A stretch of 34,227 bases of DNA from Chlorokybus atmophyticus (lineage: Eukaryota; Streptophyta; Chlorokybophyceae; Chlorokybales; Chlorokybaceae). The notes below the pieces were generated by a model, which saw only the letters and a list, made by a program, of their open reading frames with translations, ran no database searches and had not been told where the DNA came from. Below are positions 12,510 to 26,200 of this stretch, piece after piece. The translations under genes and the position numbers were made by a program. Location: the NCBI GenBank assembly GCA_009103225.1, contig RHPI01003578.1, forward strand, positions 200,825 through 235,051, read 5' to 3'. How positions within the stretch are numbered: position 1 is the first letter of the stretch; every line of letters starts with the position of its first letter.

Positions 12510-12813
12510 GCACAATTGCTTCAGCAACTGCACATGCTCCAGCCCATCCCCAGATCAGCATGCTGCAACTCAAGCATAGCATTCGCTTAAACTCAGCTGT
12601 ACAAGTGACCCGTCGTTCAGCCAAGCCACGCTCAAGCTAGCGCATTTGCTAAAGGTCCAGCTCACAAACGCAAGCGCACACTGAGCTTGTTGCAGAAGCT
12701 GAACGTTAAGCTCAAAGCATGAAGCCACAAAAACGCTCAGGTTTACTTTGTGCTGTGCGCAATTGGTTTGTTTGTGGCGTCAGTGCGGCGGGCCGTTGAC
12801 AGCTGTGGCGACG
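12510..12813. promoter_or_regulatory. Divergent promoter region between APC1 and the canopy-like gene
   Basis: Only about 300 bp separate the two start codons, which point away from each other, so both promoters and 5' UTRs must lie here unless distal exons exist. It contains several AGCTCA/TGAGCT motifs (for example around 12588, 12672 and 12711). I see no clear TATA box or E2F-type site. Confidence 0.55.
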
Positions 12814-14945
<2,132 letters not shown>

Positions 14946-16355
14946 GCCACCACATTGCAATGCATACCGGACACATATGGGTAATTTTGGCAGTGTGGCT
15001 GCTTGCTGGCGAATATGAACTCTACTATATACATATGGGGAATGCTACTAAGCATGTGTTACCGTGTCACAACCTTGTAATTTTAATACAAAGAACGTTA
15101 GAATACTCTCGACTTGCTTAGTGACATGGCAACTCACTTCATGTTGTTGTGGACAGGGGCAAAAGGAAAGCTGCAAAAGATGAGCTCTGAAGTACAATGG
15201 GACACCCATGGCTTGTGCAAGTTGCGTCCCCATTTATATTTGAGAGACATCCTAACATCTACGGCATACTGCTACTACCACATTCAATTGCAAAGCTGGA
15301 TGTTACGATGGTGTTGCCCGTTGTCCATGTTGGAAGCTTGGGGAAATCTAATGCTATACCCTATGGTATTGCTATAAGTGACCAACGGTCACTGACCATA
15401 CCCTTGTGTCTGCATTCACATGTAACCACATGTAACAGCATGTGCTCTTGTGCATGGGGCATGCATCCATCTTGTGTGACAATACAATATTCAATAAGTA
15501 CTACACCGGTAGTCTTTGTGGAACTGCTGTACACGCAGAGATACAGGGCGAACCAGAGGCAGGCGGCGGCAAGGTCAGTGCTAACGGTAGCAGCAAGACG
15601 ATTGTGGGTCCAATTGGTGTAGTTGTGTTTATGTGCTGGTGCTGGTGCTGCTGCTGCTGCTGCTGTGTTCGCCATGTTGACCTGCTGCAATTGCACTACT
15701 CACCCACACATGACACGCCAGTGAACCGAGTAACCAAGCATGCATAACATCTCTTTCTGGTGGCGCAACAAACACAGCCAAACGTCCACCCAACACCAGC
15801 CAGCAGCACAACCACAGACAAGCCAGGAGGTTGCTTGCTTGCAGAGGTTGATCACAACCAATGGGCCATCCCTCCACCGTGGGAGAGTTTGTTGCAACAA
15901 GCAGAGCGTGGCAGCTGCAGGGAAGTCCACCTACCACAAGCACAACACCGAGACGGCAGCTCTCCTGCAAGCAAGCACCGTTAGCCTTATGTTGACTCCA
16001 GGTCACATGGCTGGCGCCAGCATTGCGCCTCCTAGTTACAATGGTATCCAAGGCATCTTGGGGTGGTGCTGCAACCGTCGCCACACGTCAAGTATATCAA
16101 CACTCAGCCACGCAAGTATGCAACTCTGTGCTGACCATAGCTCAGTATATGCAAAGGAGGCAAACCATTGCACCGGCAATGTGTAGTGAAGCAATGCACT
16201 CAGCGTCACCAACTGTGACTCGCAGCAAACCATGGGCACAGGAAATCTTACCGTACAATATTTATATTAAAGCACACCCGCGGCATGCCTTAGAAAGCCT
16301 GTACCAAACCAACGCAGCATATCGCCACGCAGCAGTGAGGTTACGCAAGCTAGTG
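14946..16355. other. Intergenic region between the canopy-like gene and PCH2
   Basis: About 1.4 kb between two converging stop codons. It includes a (GCT)n-like tract near 15635-15668. Long open frames exist on both strands (for example 15629-16084 minus) but they are low in complexity, overlap each other and match no family I know. Confidence 0.5.
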
Positions 16356-19155
16356 CTATGATCTAGATGTGTCATGACCCATGACAGAGCGATCCGCAAT
16401 CTCACGCCGCACAGCAAGCTGCAGCGCAGCCAGAAACTCTTCGCAGGTGCAGGAATCCGCTTCCACAAGTGCCGCATGCGCCAGAAATGGGAGCTTACGC
16501 AGGGCTCGCCCACTGAACCCCTGTTAAAAGCACCAAACACAATCAAATATTAGCCCTACCTTTGCATGCAAGGACGACCAGATATAATACCAACAGCGCA
16601 CGGTACCTCGCTAAGGTTGCTTGCGTCAAGAAGCAACTTTCCAAGCGCTAGCTCCTGTACCGTGACCCCATCTTCGAACGACTTGCTGTGCTGTGGTTGA
16701 GGTTGCATCATGGATAGCAAATCCGTATGGGGTGGCGGCATTGCCGTACGGCCCTGCTAAAAATTGAAGTCAACATAGGCATACAACAAGTGTGTTTGAC
16801 AAAGACAGAATCAACCCTGTGAACCCGCTGTTGTGCTTGGCAGCATACCTCAGGTCCAGCTATGATGTCGCACCGATGCAGCTCCTTGATAGCAGAATGA
16901 AAGATGGAGTATCGTGCTGCAGTTGTTGGCGGGCCGATGTAGGCCTTGATATCCGCGCGATCAACAAACGCCAGATCTGCACCAGCACGAAACGTTGGTT
17001 CAATCCGACCATATGACATACTGTTGCACAAAGCCCTTACCGATCGCGTCTGTTATGTTGGATGTGGTAAGAATCATGACATTTGGTCTTGATTTCAGTG
17101 CATCGACTTGCGTGAGAAGTGCATTCACAACCTGCAATGGCCACATGCTCAATCATTCAAGACCCTGCAAAACTTGCTAGAGCATCATTGGTTCGTATGG
17201 CTGCACACATACCCTAATAGCATCGGATGGTTCTGCTCCTGATAGCGCAGCTTTGCGAGCGGCTGTCAAACTTTCAACCTCATCTGCGCAACGTAACCAT
17301 TGAATTATCAGCACATGCATATTGTTGGGCAACACACTTGCAAATGAGTAGCAATCAAGTTAGCCTCCCTCATTGAAGTAAGTGTGACAGACCCACCAGT
17401 CAACTTATTATGCTGTTTATGCATGGTTTGCAAACAGACCGCAAGTAATGCTTGAACTGACCTATCAATACAAACACGAGAGAGTCTTGCTCCTCCACCA
17501 GCTCGCCGATCTTCTGGAACAGCTTGGTTACTAGCTTGCCACTCTCGGAAAACCACTTGCTAAACAAGCTGTGGGCATTCACTTCGACCAGCTGAGCGGA
17601 TGTGAACCTGGGAGGGGGACCACCACATGAGAGCCTTCTTGACTAATCACAATACCACAACAATTGCACACAACACATCCACATGATCACAAAGACTTTA
17701 CTCCTGTTCACTGTGATTGTTTGTTGAAGCTCTGACCTGTCACTGAAGCGTATGGCGAGCTTGTGCGCGATGCCTTTGCATAGTGAAGTCTTGCCTGTGC
17801 CAGGGGGCCCGTGCAGTAAAATAACCCTACAACACACAATGGTGTCTTGTTACTGTTATGTGTGTCATGTTTTGTCAACCTATATCAACAAAAAATGTAC
17901 CTGTTCCAAGCCACCAACTGGTCGTTGACTTGCCGCTCCGCGAACAACAGCGCGCTAGCAGCGTACCGCAACAACCGGTGCTTGACTCCCGTATCAAAAA
18001 TGAGACTGTTGAATGCAACCTGCCCTTGTCAGTGAGCAGCTGGCATGCGTATCAAGTCTACAATGCATGTGGCTGTACCGTGATGCCTACTAGTCCAACA
18101 CAACAACACACTTTCTATTTCACACGACCGAACCTTTCCCACAAGCCGTGGAATTCTCTTGAAGGAAGCTGAAACTCTTTGTATGTTGCAATGTCCTCCT
18201 CGCCTTCAACCTCTTCCGCCGCGCCTTCCTCGTTCAGCTGTGCGTGCAATACAGCTGGGATGAGTATGATGGAATTGCACAGCGACACATTGTGATACTC
18301 ACCTGATACACATGCACCATCAGCTTCAACTGCCAGAACAGCAGGGGACCCCTTTGCTGTATTGACTCATCTGCCACAACACCGCTTTTCACTGAATGTT
18401 GATGTACATATCACCATCACATGCACGAATCATCACAAGGTCAAGAGAAGCCCGCGACTCAACTTCTACGAAATCCGCATGCATGTACATGCATGTGAGT
18501 ACATGTATGCATTACTGACAAAAGAACCTATGTACATAGCAACTACGTCATGAACAAGCAGAATGTATGGTAGAGGAGCCCCCTCCCTCTGTTGCCACAT
18601 GCATGCACAGTTAGCCTCACGGTTGTCAGTACTGTAACCTAATAACAAATATGTAGCAGTGGAGAAAAACAATGCGACAGTATGCAAAGGTTGTACCTGT
18701 GTCGACAACTCTGATTGATTCAACATTGGCCTCAAGCAACGAGTCCTCCCCAGGGCTCAGTTCTACAGGACCATCCATGTAACTGACAGGGCGCTTCTCT
18801 AGTAGCCTGAGGCAAGAACATGTTTCACATTACTGCAATGTGCACCCGTAGAGTTATTAGTCAGGACGCACCTTTCGACAGCAAGCTTGATAGATTTATG
18901 TACAGCGCTGCTTGTCGGCTTCAAACATACTTCAACTGCACAAGCTCAATCAATCAGCTTCACACTCGCATGTGGCAACAAGTTACTTGTGGCAGTGCAT
19001 GCATGTCATATAGCAATTGACGATTGAGAAATGTTAGAAGGTTCTCTTCTGTCATGCTTGTGTCTAGACTCGCCTGTGACGGGCACTTTGCTGGGCAGCA
19101 GCTCGGTGGGTGTGTCGTACACAGGCTGTACAGCCTCGTTACTGTCATGCTCCAT
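16356..19155 (-). CDS. PCH2: PCH2/TRIP13 AAA+ ATPase
   Basis: TRIP13/PCH2 is a hexameric AAA+ remodeller that unfolds HORMA proteins (MAD2, meiotic HORMADs), acting in checkpoint silencing and meiosis. Thirteen exons join in phase: 19155-19074, 18935-18872, 18806-18697, 18370-18303, 18237-18134, 18005-17901, 17826-17737, 17607-17462, 17283-17213, 17131-17041, 16976-16849, 16753-16607, 16520-16356; 456 residues, against 432 in human and about 475 in Arabidopsis. Landmarks: [42 protein letters not shown], Walker A GPPGTGKT (184-191), [17 protein letters not shown], Walker B LVFVLIDEVES (Asp257/Glu258), [36 protein letters not shown]. The DTDE and LLFWQ blocks match plant rather than animal homologues. 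ATG 19155 is the first in the open frame. Intron 1 needs a GC donor (ACAG|GCGAGT). The residues around Walker A and Walker B look intact. Confidence 0.95.
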
Positions 19156-19860
19156 CGATACCTGGGGCGAACCGCTCTGGCTGTCGTCCACTGAATGCTG
19201 CCCATTGGGTTTGAGGTTGACCTTGCTGCAGTGCCCCACACAAGTTGGCAGTTTCAGCTAAATAGCTAGCACAAGAACATCAGAGAGATGCAACAGTGTT
19301 ATCATAATCGCATGCATGCTGAATCATTGTGCCTAGCATGTTTGTCTACATTAGCTGACGTTGACACGCAAGCAATGCAGGTAATAGCTAGCAATGCAAG
19401 CGTCCGCCGATAGTAATGAGCGGACCTGCCATGCTTTGTGGCTGCCCGCCACAGCTTTGACATGGCAACCGCGCCGAAGGTCGTCGCCGTCGTGCTTTGC
19501 AATGCGACCTGAGCAATAAGAACATGATGCATGCAAAGGGAGGAGCGACATTGGCATGCAGCATCAATGAAGGAGCACAGGGAAACGAGCGCAACTGTGC
19601 CATGCAGCAGTACATTAAATCCAAGGTGACTGACCAATTGGCTTCAAAGCCACTGGCAGTGTCAACACCCTTGCAGTGAGCTTCAGCAGCTTACGGAAGT
19701 CAACGGCGTCAGCAACGGACACAGCGAAGGAGACCCCGCCGCCGCCTCCGCTCTGCCTTAGGGTTTGTGGTTTGGGGACGCCAGCTGGCAGCTAGCCGGT
19801 CGCCCGCGCGAGCACCTCTTTGCGATAGAATTCTGCACACTTGGCCGAAACGTCCACGAG
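19156..19860. other. Region upstream of PCH2
   Basis: Expected to hold the PCH2 promoter and 5' leader. A GC-rich stretch at 19690-19800 is open on both strands (minus-frame residues such as VSVADAVDFRKLLKL) but no ATG-initiated gene can be supported; it could be a first-exon fragment of an unrecognised gene. Confidence 0.4.
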
Positions 19861-19871
19861 GCCAGCAGGAC

Positions 19872-19902
19872 TCGTAGCCTACGACTCTCTCGTAGGCTAC
19901 GA
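19872..19902. repeat. 13-bp perfect hairpin
   Basis: TCGTAGCCTACGA at 19872-19884 is the reverse complement of 19890-19902, with a 5-base loop CTCTC. It is the first of a group of strong hairpins in this gene-poor stretch. Confidence 0.9.
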
Positions 19903-20076
19903 CGTCGCCTGACTCAGGCTACCGTGCTACCGTAGCCAGGACATCCGTATACCTATACCCTACGGTACAATCGTACAGCGTTCATCAAGTTGATGGCGTC
20001 AACTGGTACCATGCATTGATACGGAGTCGTCTGACAGGCAAGCGTATTCATGTGGAACTGGCCCAGCCGACTAAGC

Positions 20077-20105
20077 CATGGTAGCAAAAGCACTACCTTG
20101 AGAGG
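20077..20105. repeat. Dispersed repeat, copy 1
   Basis: The block CATGGTAGCAAAAG followed by CACTACC and GAGAGG recurs at 20554-20583 with small changes. In copy 2 the flanks CATGGTAGC and GCTACCATG form a perfect 9-bp hairpin; copy 1 has diverged from that symmetry. Confidence 0.7.
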
Positions 20106-20106
20106 C

Positions 20107-20145
20107 TAAGCACTACACTGTGTAATTTGCACAGTGTAGTGCTTA
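20107..20145. repeat. 16-bp perfect hairpin
   Basis: TAAGCACTACACTGTG at 20107-20122 pairs perfectly with 20130-20145 across a 7-base loop (TAATTTG). No T-run follows, and no gene ends here, so a terminator role is not supported. Confidence 0.9.
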
Positions 20146-20441
20146 TTTACGGCTGATAAAGTCTTATAGGCTTAGTCAGCTTGAGTAGGCACCACATTCA
20201 ATTCGGCTCTAACCGCAATCTACTTGTGCACCACGCTTCCAACGAAACTACAGGGCTAACTCGCGTCCGGTTATGACCTGCCTCTGACCGGTCATGCCGC
20301 TGAGTTGTCCACGGCGACTTGCCCCTTTGCCGCGCGCAGAAGCAACTCTGCGCGCCCAGTTAATGGGTCCCTGCAGTTAAATGTTAACCAACCTGACCAG
20401 TTCTTCTGACCAGTCTGCCTTGCATCGACCGATGATACCGA

Positions 20442-20476
20442 AAATCTACCCACTCGCGCGCAAATCTACCCACTTG
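20442..20476. repeat. Short tandem repeat of AAATCTACCCACT
   Basis: The 13-mer AAATCTACCCACT followed by (C/T)GCGC occurs at 20442 and again 20 bases later at 20462. Function unknown. Confidence 0.8.
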
Positions 20477-20553
20477 CGCCCGGTGCCCCGTACTTTTGAA
20501 ATTTAGGCTCCGATTACCCATGTAATGCCGAGCTCAACCAACTACCGGTAGGT

Positions 20554-20583
20554 CATGGTAGCAAAAGTCGCTACCATGAGAGG
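20554..20583. repeat. Dispersed repeat, copy 2 (hairpin form)
   Basis: Second copy of the 20077-20105 block. CATGGTAGC (20554-20562) and GCTACCATG (20570-20578) are exact reverse complements with a 7-base loop. Two related copies about 480 bp apart suggest that they mark or belong to a repeated element. Confidence 0.7.
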
Positions 20584-21266
20584 TTGTATATTGCTCATTA
20601 ATGCTTCAGAAGCCCTTCTCAACTTATCCCCCCCTACTAACCGGCATTACAAGAGAGTAGCGGGTAGTGTAAAGGCATGGCTACCACCCTGTGGTGGTAA
20701 GGAGGTACCGGCTTTGCAAGAGCTAATAGTGTGTGGGGTGCCTGCCTAAAACTGTTATAGGGGAATATCCCCATCTGCTCCCTTGTGTGGGTTGTTGCAG
20801 TTTGCACGGTGTGTTGAAAAGTTCAAGTGCTTGTGCGAAAGTTTGTGACTCTCACCAGCGGGTAAGTGAGAGATCAACGTGACATAATTCGAGTGCAAAG
20901 AGTTTGAACCCCTTACTTAATTGTAATACTGATACTCTCCATACACTTCATTAAAAATCCACAATGATATAGAACTTCAAATTAATGCCGTGAGTAAGAT
21001 TCCGCGTCGCTACGCTTTACAACATGGCCCACAATTCTTTCCTATAACACACATGCAATAAATGCTGTATACATGGATTTATGCTAATACGCACTGGCAT
21101 ATTGATGTATATATGTAAGGAGAGGGGGTACTCCCTTCTCCCTTTAATCCCCTACCCCAACACCACCACCAGCCACGATGCCCACGACGCCGCCGCCAGG
21201 GGGAACTGCCGAAGCAGAAGATCTTCTGGCTATGGCGGTCGCTGCGTTAGCAGCGCCGCCATGCGG

Positions 21267-21306
21267 CTGATATCGACATGAGACATGAGTCTCATGTCGA
21301 TATCAG
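21267..21306. repeat. 18-bp perfect hairpin with 4-base loop
   Basis: CTGATATCGACATGAGAC at 21267-21284 pairs with 21289-21306 without a mismatch across the loop ATGA. This is the strongest hairpin of the cluster. Confidence 0.92.
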
Positions 21307-21515
21307 TGTTACAGATAAGTAACACTACATTAGGGCCTTAATATAAGTTAACGGCCTTAATATGGCTTAATAGGCTGTATAATCCCGTTGGGACCCTTAT
21401 TCAATCCTAAATAACGGCGGGGAACCTCTATGGAGGTAGCACACCGTTACAATGTACATGTTCAATTGTTAAAACATGGTTATAAACATGTTATGCAAAT
21501 ATGCGGTGTTGTCGC

Positions 21516-21565
21516 GCGATGATTGAATAACGCCACAATGCATTGTGGCGCTATTCAATCGTCGC
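21516..21565. repeat. 25-bp near-perfect palindrome
   Basis: Bases 21516-21540 and 21541-21565 are reverse complements with no loop and two differences, both of which would be G-U pairs in one RNA strand. The centre is CACAATG|CATTGTG. The flanks are AT-rich. Confidence 0.9.
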
Positions 21566-22090
21566 ACATATAGCCGCCAAGTACACTTCGTGCTTTTGTG
21601 GCCATATAATTCGATTATAATTTTTTATATATATCATAAGTCATCAGTGCGCTGTATTGTATCATCGCCTTTGTAATAACAACCGCTCCTTCAACCAAAT
21701 CTTGTACTTGTGAAATCTCATATGTGCTAGATATCAAGCGCGATACTATACAACTTTCACAGCGAAGTAACTGATTATATTTTAATATTGAAGTATAATG
21801 CAAAGTTTGAAGGAGAGAGGATGGTTGATGCAAAGATATTTGCCATACTGTAAACAATTGTGACAAGATGTGATGATTAATAATAGTTCTTCTCCATTGC
21901 ATTTGTTCGTGTAACATGTTTCATACCGTATAACACATGTTACACTGGGCTTGAAACTCAATAATGGTCATATCAACAATTGACGGTTTGATCGTTAATT
22001 GCTACACACTTGCAGTCCGCATCACTCACACTACGTCCAAATACATTGATGCCATGTATGTTTGTTGGAGAATTGCTTCAAACGACAGCC
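21566..22090. other. AT-rich intergenic stretch
   Basis: AT-rich sequence with no supported gene, leading into the C run and the assembly gap. Short open frames on the minus strand (for example 21615-21917) have no recognisable motifs. Confidence 0.5.
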
Positions 22091-22565
22091 CCCCCCCCNN
22101 NNNNNNNNNNNNNNNNNNNNNNNNNNNNNNNNNNNNNNNNNNNNNNNNNNNNNNNNNNNNNNNNNNNNNNNNNNNNNNNNNNNNNNNNNNNNNNNNNNNN
22201 NNNNNNNNNNNNNNNNNNNNNNNNNNNNNNNNNNNNNNNNNNNNNNNNNNNNNNNNNNNNNNNNNNNNNNNNNNNNNNNNNNNNNNNNNNNNNNNNNNNN
22301 NNNNNNNNNNNNNNNNNNNNNNNNNNNNNNNNNNNNNNNNNNNNNNNNNNNNNNNNNNNNNNNNNNNNNNNNNNNNNNNNNNNNNNNNNNNNNNNNNNNN
22401 NNNNNNNNNNNNNNNNNNNNNNNNNNNNNNNNNNNNNNNNNNNNNNNNNNNNNNNNNNNNNNNNNNNNNNNNNNNNNNNNNNNNNNNNNNNNNNNNNNNN
22501 NNNNNNNNNNNNNNNNNNNNNNNNNNNNNNNNNNNNNNNNNNNNNNNNNNNNNNNNNNNNNNNNN
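22091..22565. other. Assembly gap preceded by a C run
   Basis: Bases 22099-22565 are 467 Ns, preceded by a C run ending at 22098. Anything spanning this interval is unknown. Confidence 0.99.
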
Positions 22566-22577
22566 AGCAATGCTACA

Positions 22578-22581
<4 letters not shown>

Positions 22582-22627
<46 letters not shown>
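22582..22627. repeat. (AG)n microsatellite
   Basis: About 46 bases of uninterrupted AG dinucleotide directly after the gap, followed by a G-rich stretch (22628-22655). Confidence 0.97.
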
Positions 22628-22631
<4 letters not shown>

Positions 22632-22655
22632 CCAGGGGGGCGGGGGAGGGCGGAG

Positions 22656-23247
22656 GATGCAAGCGTGAATGCAGTGTTGATATTGGTCAACCAGTACCTC
22701 CACAACATCACCCACCACAAGCACCGCAGCACCACAATCATTCATACGTAATCAAAACTATGAGTACGTGAAACATTTTACTTAACATACCTCCGTGTGA
22801 TGAATTGCCGCAATTCCCGCTAGCTTACGGTCCACTGCGAAAAGTTCTTGGCAATACAATACTACCAAGCATAGAAACCATGACAAGCTGACATCAAAAG
22901 GCAGGCATATGACATTTGCGAGTGCTCACGATGCATATGTGAGCTGCACGCGGTCACACTCAGTCTGTCTCGAGCACCACAGCACACATGACATGGAGAA
23001 CAACGTGGCACGTAGCCAACGAGCACAACTGTGGTTGACACCTTCAGTACTGCCAGCTCAACTCTGGGCAAAGCAGACCGGCACTACCACCAAGTGTTGA
23101 GGTGTACATGATGTACACGCTTCACCATGGCAGTCTCAAAGCAATCAAGTCTGCAGCAAAGTTGTAGTGCTGTGGATGCACGACTAACAATGCTGAGGTT
23201 GTTTGTCAAACTAGGATTGTGTCAGTCACCAGTTGACTGAATGCAGT
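22656..23247. other. Region downstream of the methionine S-methyltransferase gene
   Basis: This should hold the 3' UTR of the minus-strand methyltransferase. A 17-base palindrome GTGTACATGATGTACAC lies at about 23102-23118. No gene is supported. Confidence 0.5.
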
Positions 23248-26200
23248 TCACTGCTCCAAAATCTCATCCCGAAACTCCCGCAACCGCACAAGGCCTTCTT
23301 GGAAACTCTGCTCTGTACTTGAAATAACAAACCGACAGTAGCCTTTTATGCCGGTCCAGACCTCGTTGTTGACCAACAAGCCCTTCTTGTAGTAAAGCAC
23401 ATCTGATATGTTCTCGCCGTCAATCTTGCACGACATTGGGCCCTCAAGCGTTGCAAATGACACCTCTTTGCCCATAAAGGCAGCTGGCTTTGCCACCAGA
23501 AACAGGCCACCTGGTGACCGCATACACAGCCATCAGTATGTAAGTATGCAGCAAGCAGCTCCTCAAGCTACAATTCACTGTGATTGACACAACAACACAT
23601 GGATGGAGCCGCGCCATGCACATCACAGCAAAGCCAGCAACACTTGCCTTTGGGTTCGATTGGTTCCCACCCATACTCGCGGAGCGCCATGACCATGGTC
23701 TGAGTTCGCTCACGCAGTACCCTCCTTTGCTCACGCAATTCGTTGAGCAGTGTAGCGTTGCCAGAATGCAGGGTGGACAGCAAGCGCTTGACAGAGTGTC
23801 GCAGTGTGCGATGTGGCATGCTAACCATCTCATCACGAAGGTGGTCTGATAACCATGCATCCTGCATTCAACACCGAGGGCTGTAAGAGGTTGTAATGCT
23901 GTGCTGCTTCTACAATATTCCCAGACACACACCTAGCAAAATGCTAGTATGTTGCATGGGGGTACCTGGGTGGCAGCAAACCCGAAGCGCAGGCCGCCGG
24001 CAGCAAACTCTTTGGAGATGCCAGCAATGATGGCGAAGGGCATAGAAGGCGTCAGGACTTCGCTTAAATCCCAGCTGGAGGCACTGTCTTCAGCATGCAG
24101 CAGGCCAGCAAACTGTGCATCCAAGATTGTCAAGCGACCACCGGCCTCCCTGAAGGTCTTCATCAAGTCCACCAACTCCTGCTGCGTGTACTCGGCACCC
24201 GTCGGGTTTACAATTGGCGCGTTGAGATACAGCCATGTGTGCGCTGCATCACACCACAAACAACATCATCAGGTTGTCAGAAGAGAGAGCTTGAATTGCT
24301 CACACAGACTGCACAGTAGGCATCATGCAGCACTTATTCTCATTCACCTGCATTTGAACCCAGCTCAGACAGCAATGACTGAATTTCAGCAGCTGTGATC
24401 TTGTAGTCGTCGTCCTTGTTGGTTTTCACAGTGCGGACCTGCACACCAAAGAACTCCGCGGCTGCTTGGAAGCTGCAGTATGCGCCTTGCGGGTACAGCA
24501 GCACACCACCCTCTTGAGCACAAGCCGCCATCAGCCCAGCGTATAGCGGGGTCACGCCATGACCGTAAACCAGCTGCAAGGGAGACTTGGAGGACTCCTG
24601 CCAATTACAATGTATCAATCACAAGCTTCCCGGCTAGTTGGACATGGAGTCAATGACACAACCTCATCTCAACTGCATGACTACCATTATTCACCTTAAG
24701 GCCAAGTCGCTTTGCAAGCAGGGCTTTGACTTCCCCTCCAGGATCTGCATCTGTGTCTGAGAGGTTTTGCCGTGCAAAGCTCTCAAACAAGAACTGTCGC
24801 AAAGCGCTGGGTGCCGCAAACTCATTCTCGCCGTAGTCCATCCGCACTACCGGCCGGTGCTGCATGTTGGACACCGCGCTTGGTGATTGAACCGCGCGGG
24901 AGCTCACCTGTACGAGAAAAGTCATTGTTGATTTGCTGACCTTACAACACCTGCATAGCCCAAGCGCAACATAGAACAAAATCAACCGCACGCGCACGTT
25001 GCCATGCGAGACACAGCCTTGCCGACAATACTTGCAAATCGTCAGCAGTGTGCAGCACGCACAGTGCCAAGCAACACTAACACAGCACTCACTAGTGCAG
25101 GGAATGCAAATGCTCGCTGGACACACGCTCTCAAGTTGATAAACCGCCCAGCTTCATTGTGTTCAGACTGCGGAGTGCGTAGGGAGGCTCTTGCCCGAGC
25201 AAGATTCTGGTCGGGAAACTGGAAGGACAACAGCTCGCCGATCAAGCATTCATAGTATCTTTGCTGGATGGACGGAGTACGGCAATACGTGAACTCTGCA
25301 CTGTCCGCAAACACCTGCAACCATACACATGTTGTTACATACCATTTTGTACAGTCAGTACCACCAGCAACTGCCTTCACTTAGCAGCTTACGTTGAGGA
25401 GGCTCCTGTTTTCCGATATCACAGCGCAGATTCTCAGGTCCCCGTACACCCTATTGTTGACCAACCCGGCGAGAAGAGCACAATGTGGTGGCAGGGGATT
25501 CTCCGATAAATACTCCAAGACACCGTTAGTGGCAGGGGATGAAGATAGGTCAAGAGAATCTGATATGTCAAGAAACAGTCGGCAGCCAATCTCAGCGGAG
25601 ACCTTGATCAGCTTTTCAAACGCAGAAGCTGAACGCATCTCGTGGTCTGCAAGCGCCGCAACCACTACCTACACGCACAACAGATGTTGGCTGGTGTGAC
25701 AGTACCTGTGCTGCTGATGCACGTGAACTGGAGTGCATCAGCCACGTGGCCAATACACACTCATGGCAATGTAAGCACATTGCATGACAAGACACAAAAC
25801 AACGTGCTCACTGGCACTACTATTCTCTCATCTGTTGCACTGGTACTGTTGCAGACACGACAGTACCACAAGATTCTCACCCTGGGCTTCAACGTCAGCA
25901 TAAGCTTGCAGACTAGGTCACCCCTCCGAGGAATTTCAAGGACAACTGGCTCTTTGCCCTTTGACTCAAGATAGGGTGATGGCGGGCCCTGCAATGTCAA
26001 AAGGATATATTCAGCTCATCTACAGTACCTACATACTGTACTGTTTTGTGTACAACTGATGCCATATGTACCTGTCCCAACTGCTGGGGTACTGAACAAA
26101 GCCACCTTGACGGCACATTGTGTGTCAACTTCTTGTCCACAAACGACAGGCTGGGCCCGTATGTGTCAAGAATGTTGCGCACGGCGATCCCACGTGAAGG

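Noticed and set aside
12600-12720. A further 5' exon for APC1 (open stretch LNVQLLQQAQCALAFVSW on the minus strand)
   Set aside because: It has no ATG and no clean donor, and the exon at 12509 already contains the conserved N-terminal block RSLGAFEPNG.
15114-15377. Possible extra C-terminal exon of the canopy gene (after a GACAG acceptor near 15158)
   Set aside because: The exon at 14834 already ends in a proper stop (14943-14945) directly after the last conserved cysteine, and the added residues match nothing in the family.
15629-16186. Overlapping open frames of about 150 residues on both strands
   Set aside because: Low-complexity sequence, both strands open, no family motifs, no splice evidence; probably the intergenic region between two converging genes.
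19156-19239. Upstream extension of PCH2 from a GTG
   Set aside because: No ATG exists in this part of the frame before an upstream TAG; ATG 19155 gives a length normal for the family.
20555-20749. 64-residue open frame on the plus strand
   Set aside because: Short, overlaps the hairpin repeat block, and shows no recognisable motif.
21964-22751. Open frames of 190-240 residues across the gap
   Set aside because: They consist mostly of undetermined residues from the 467-N gap and flanking AG repeats.
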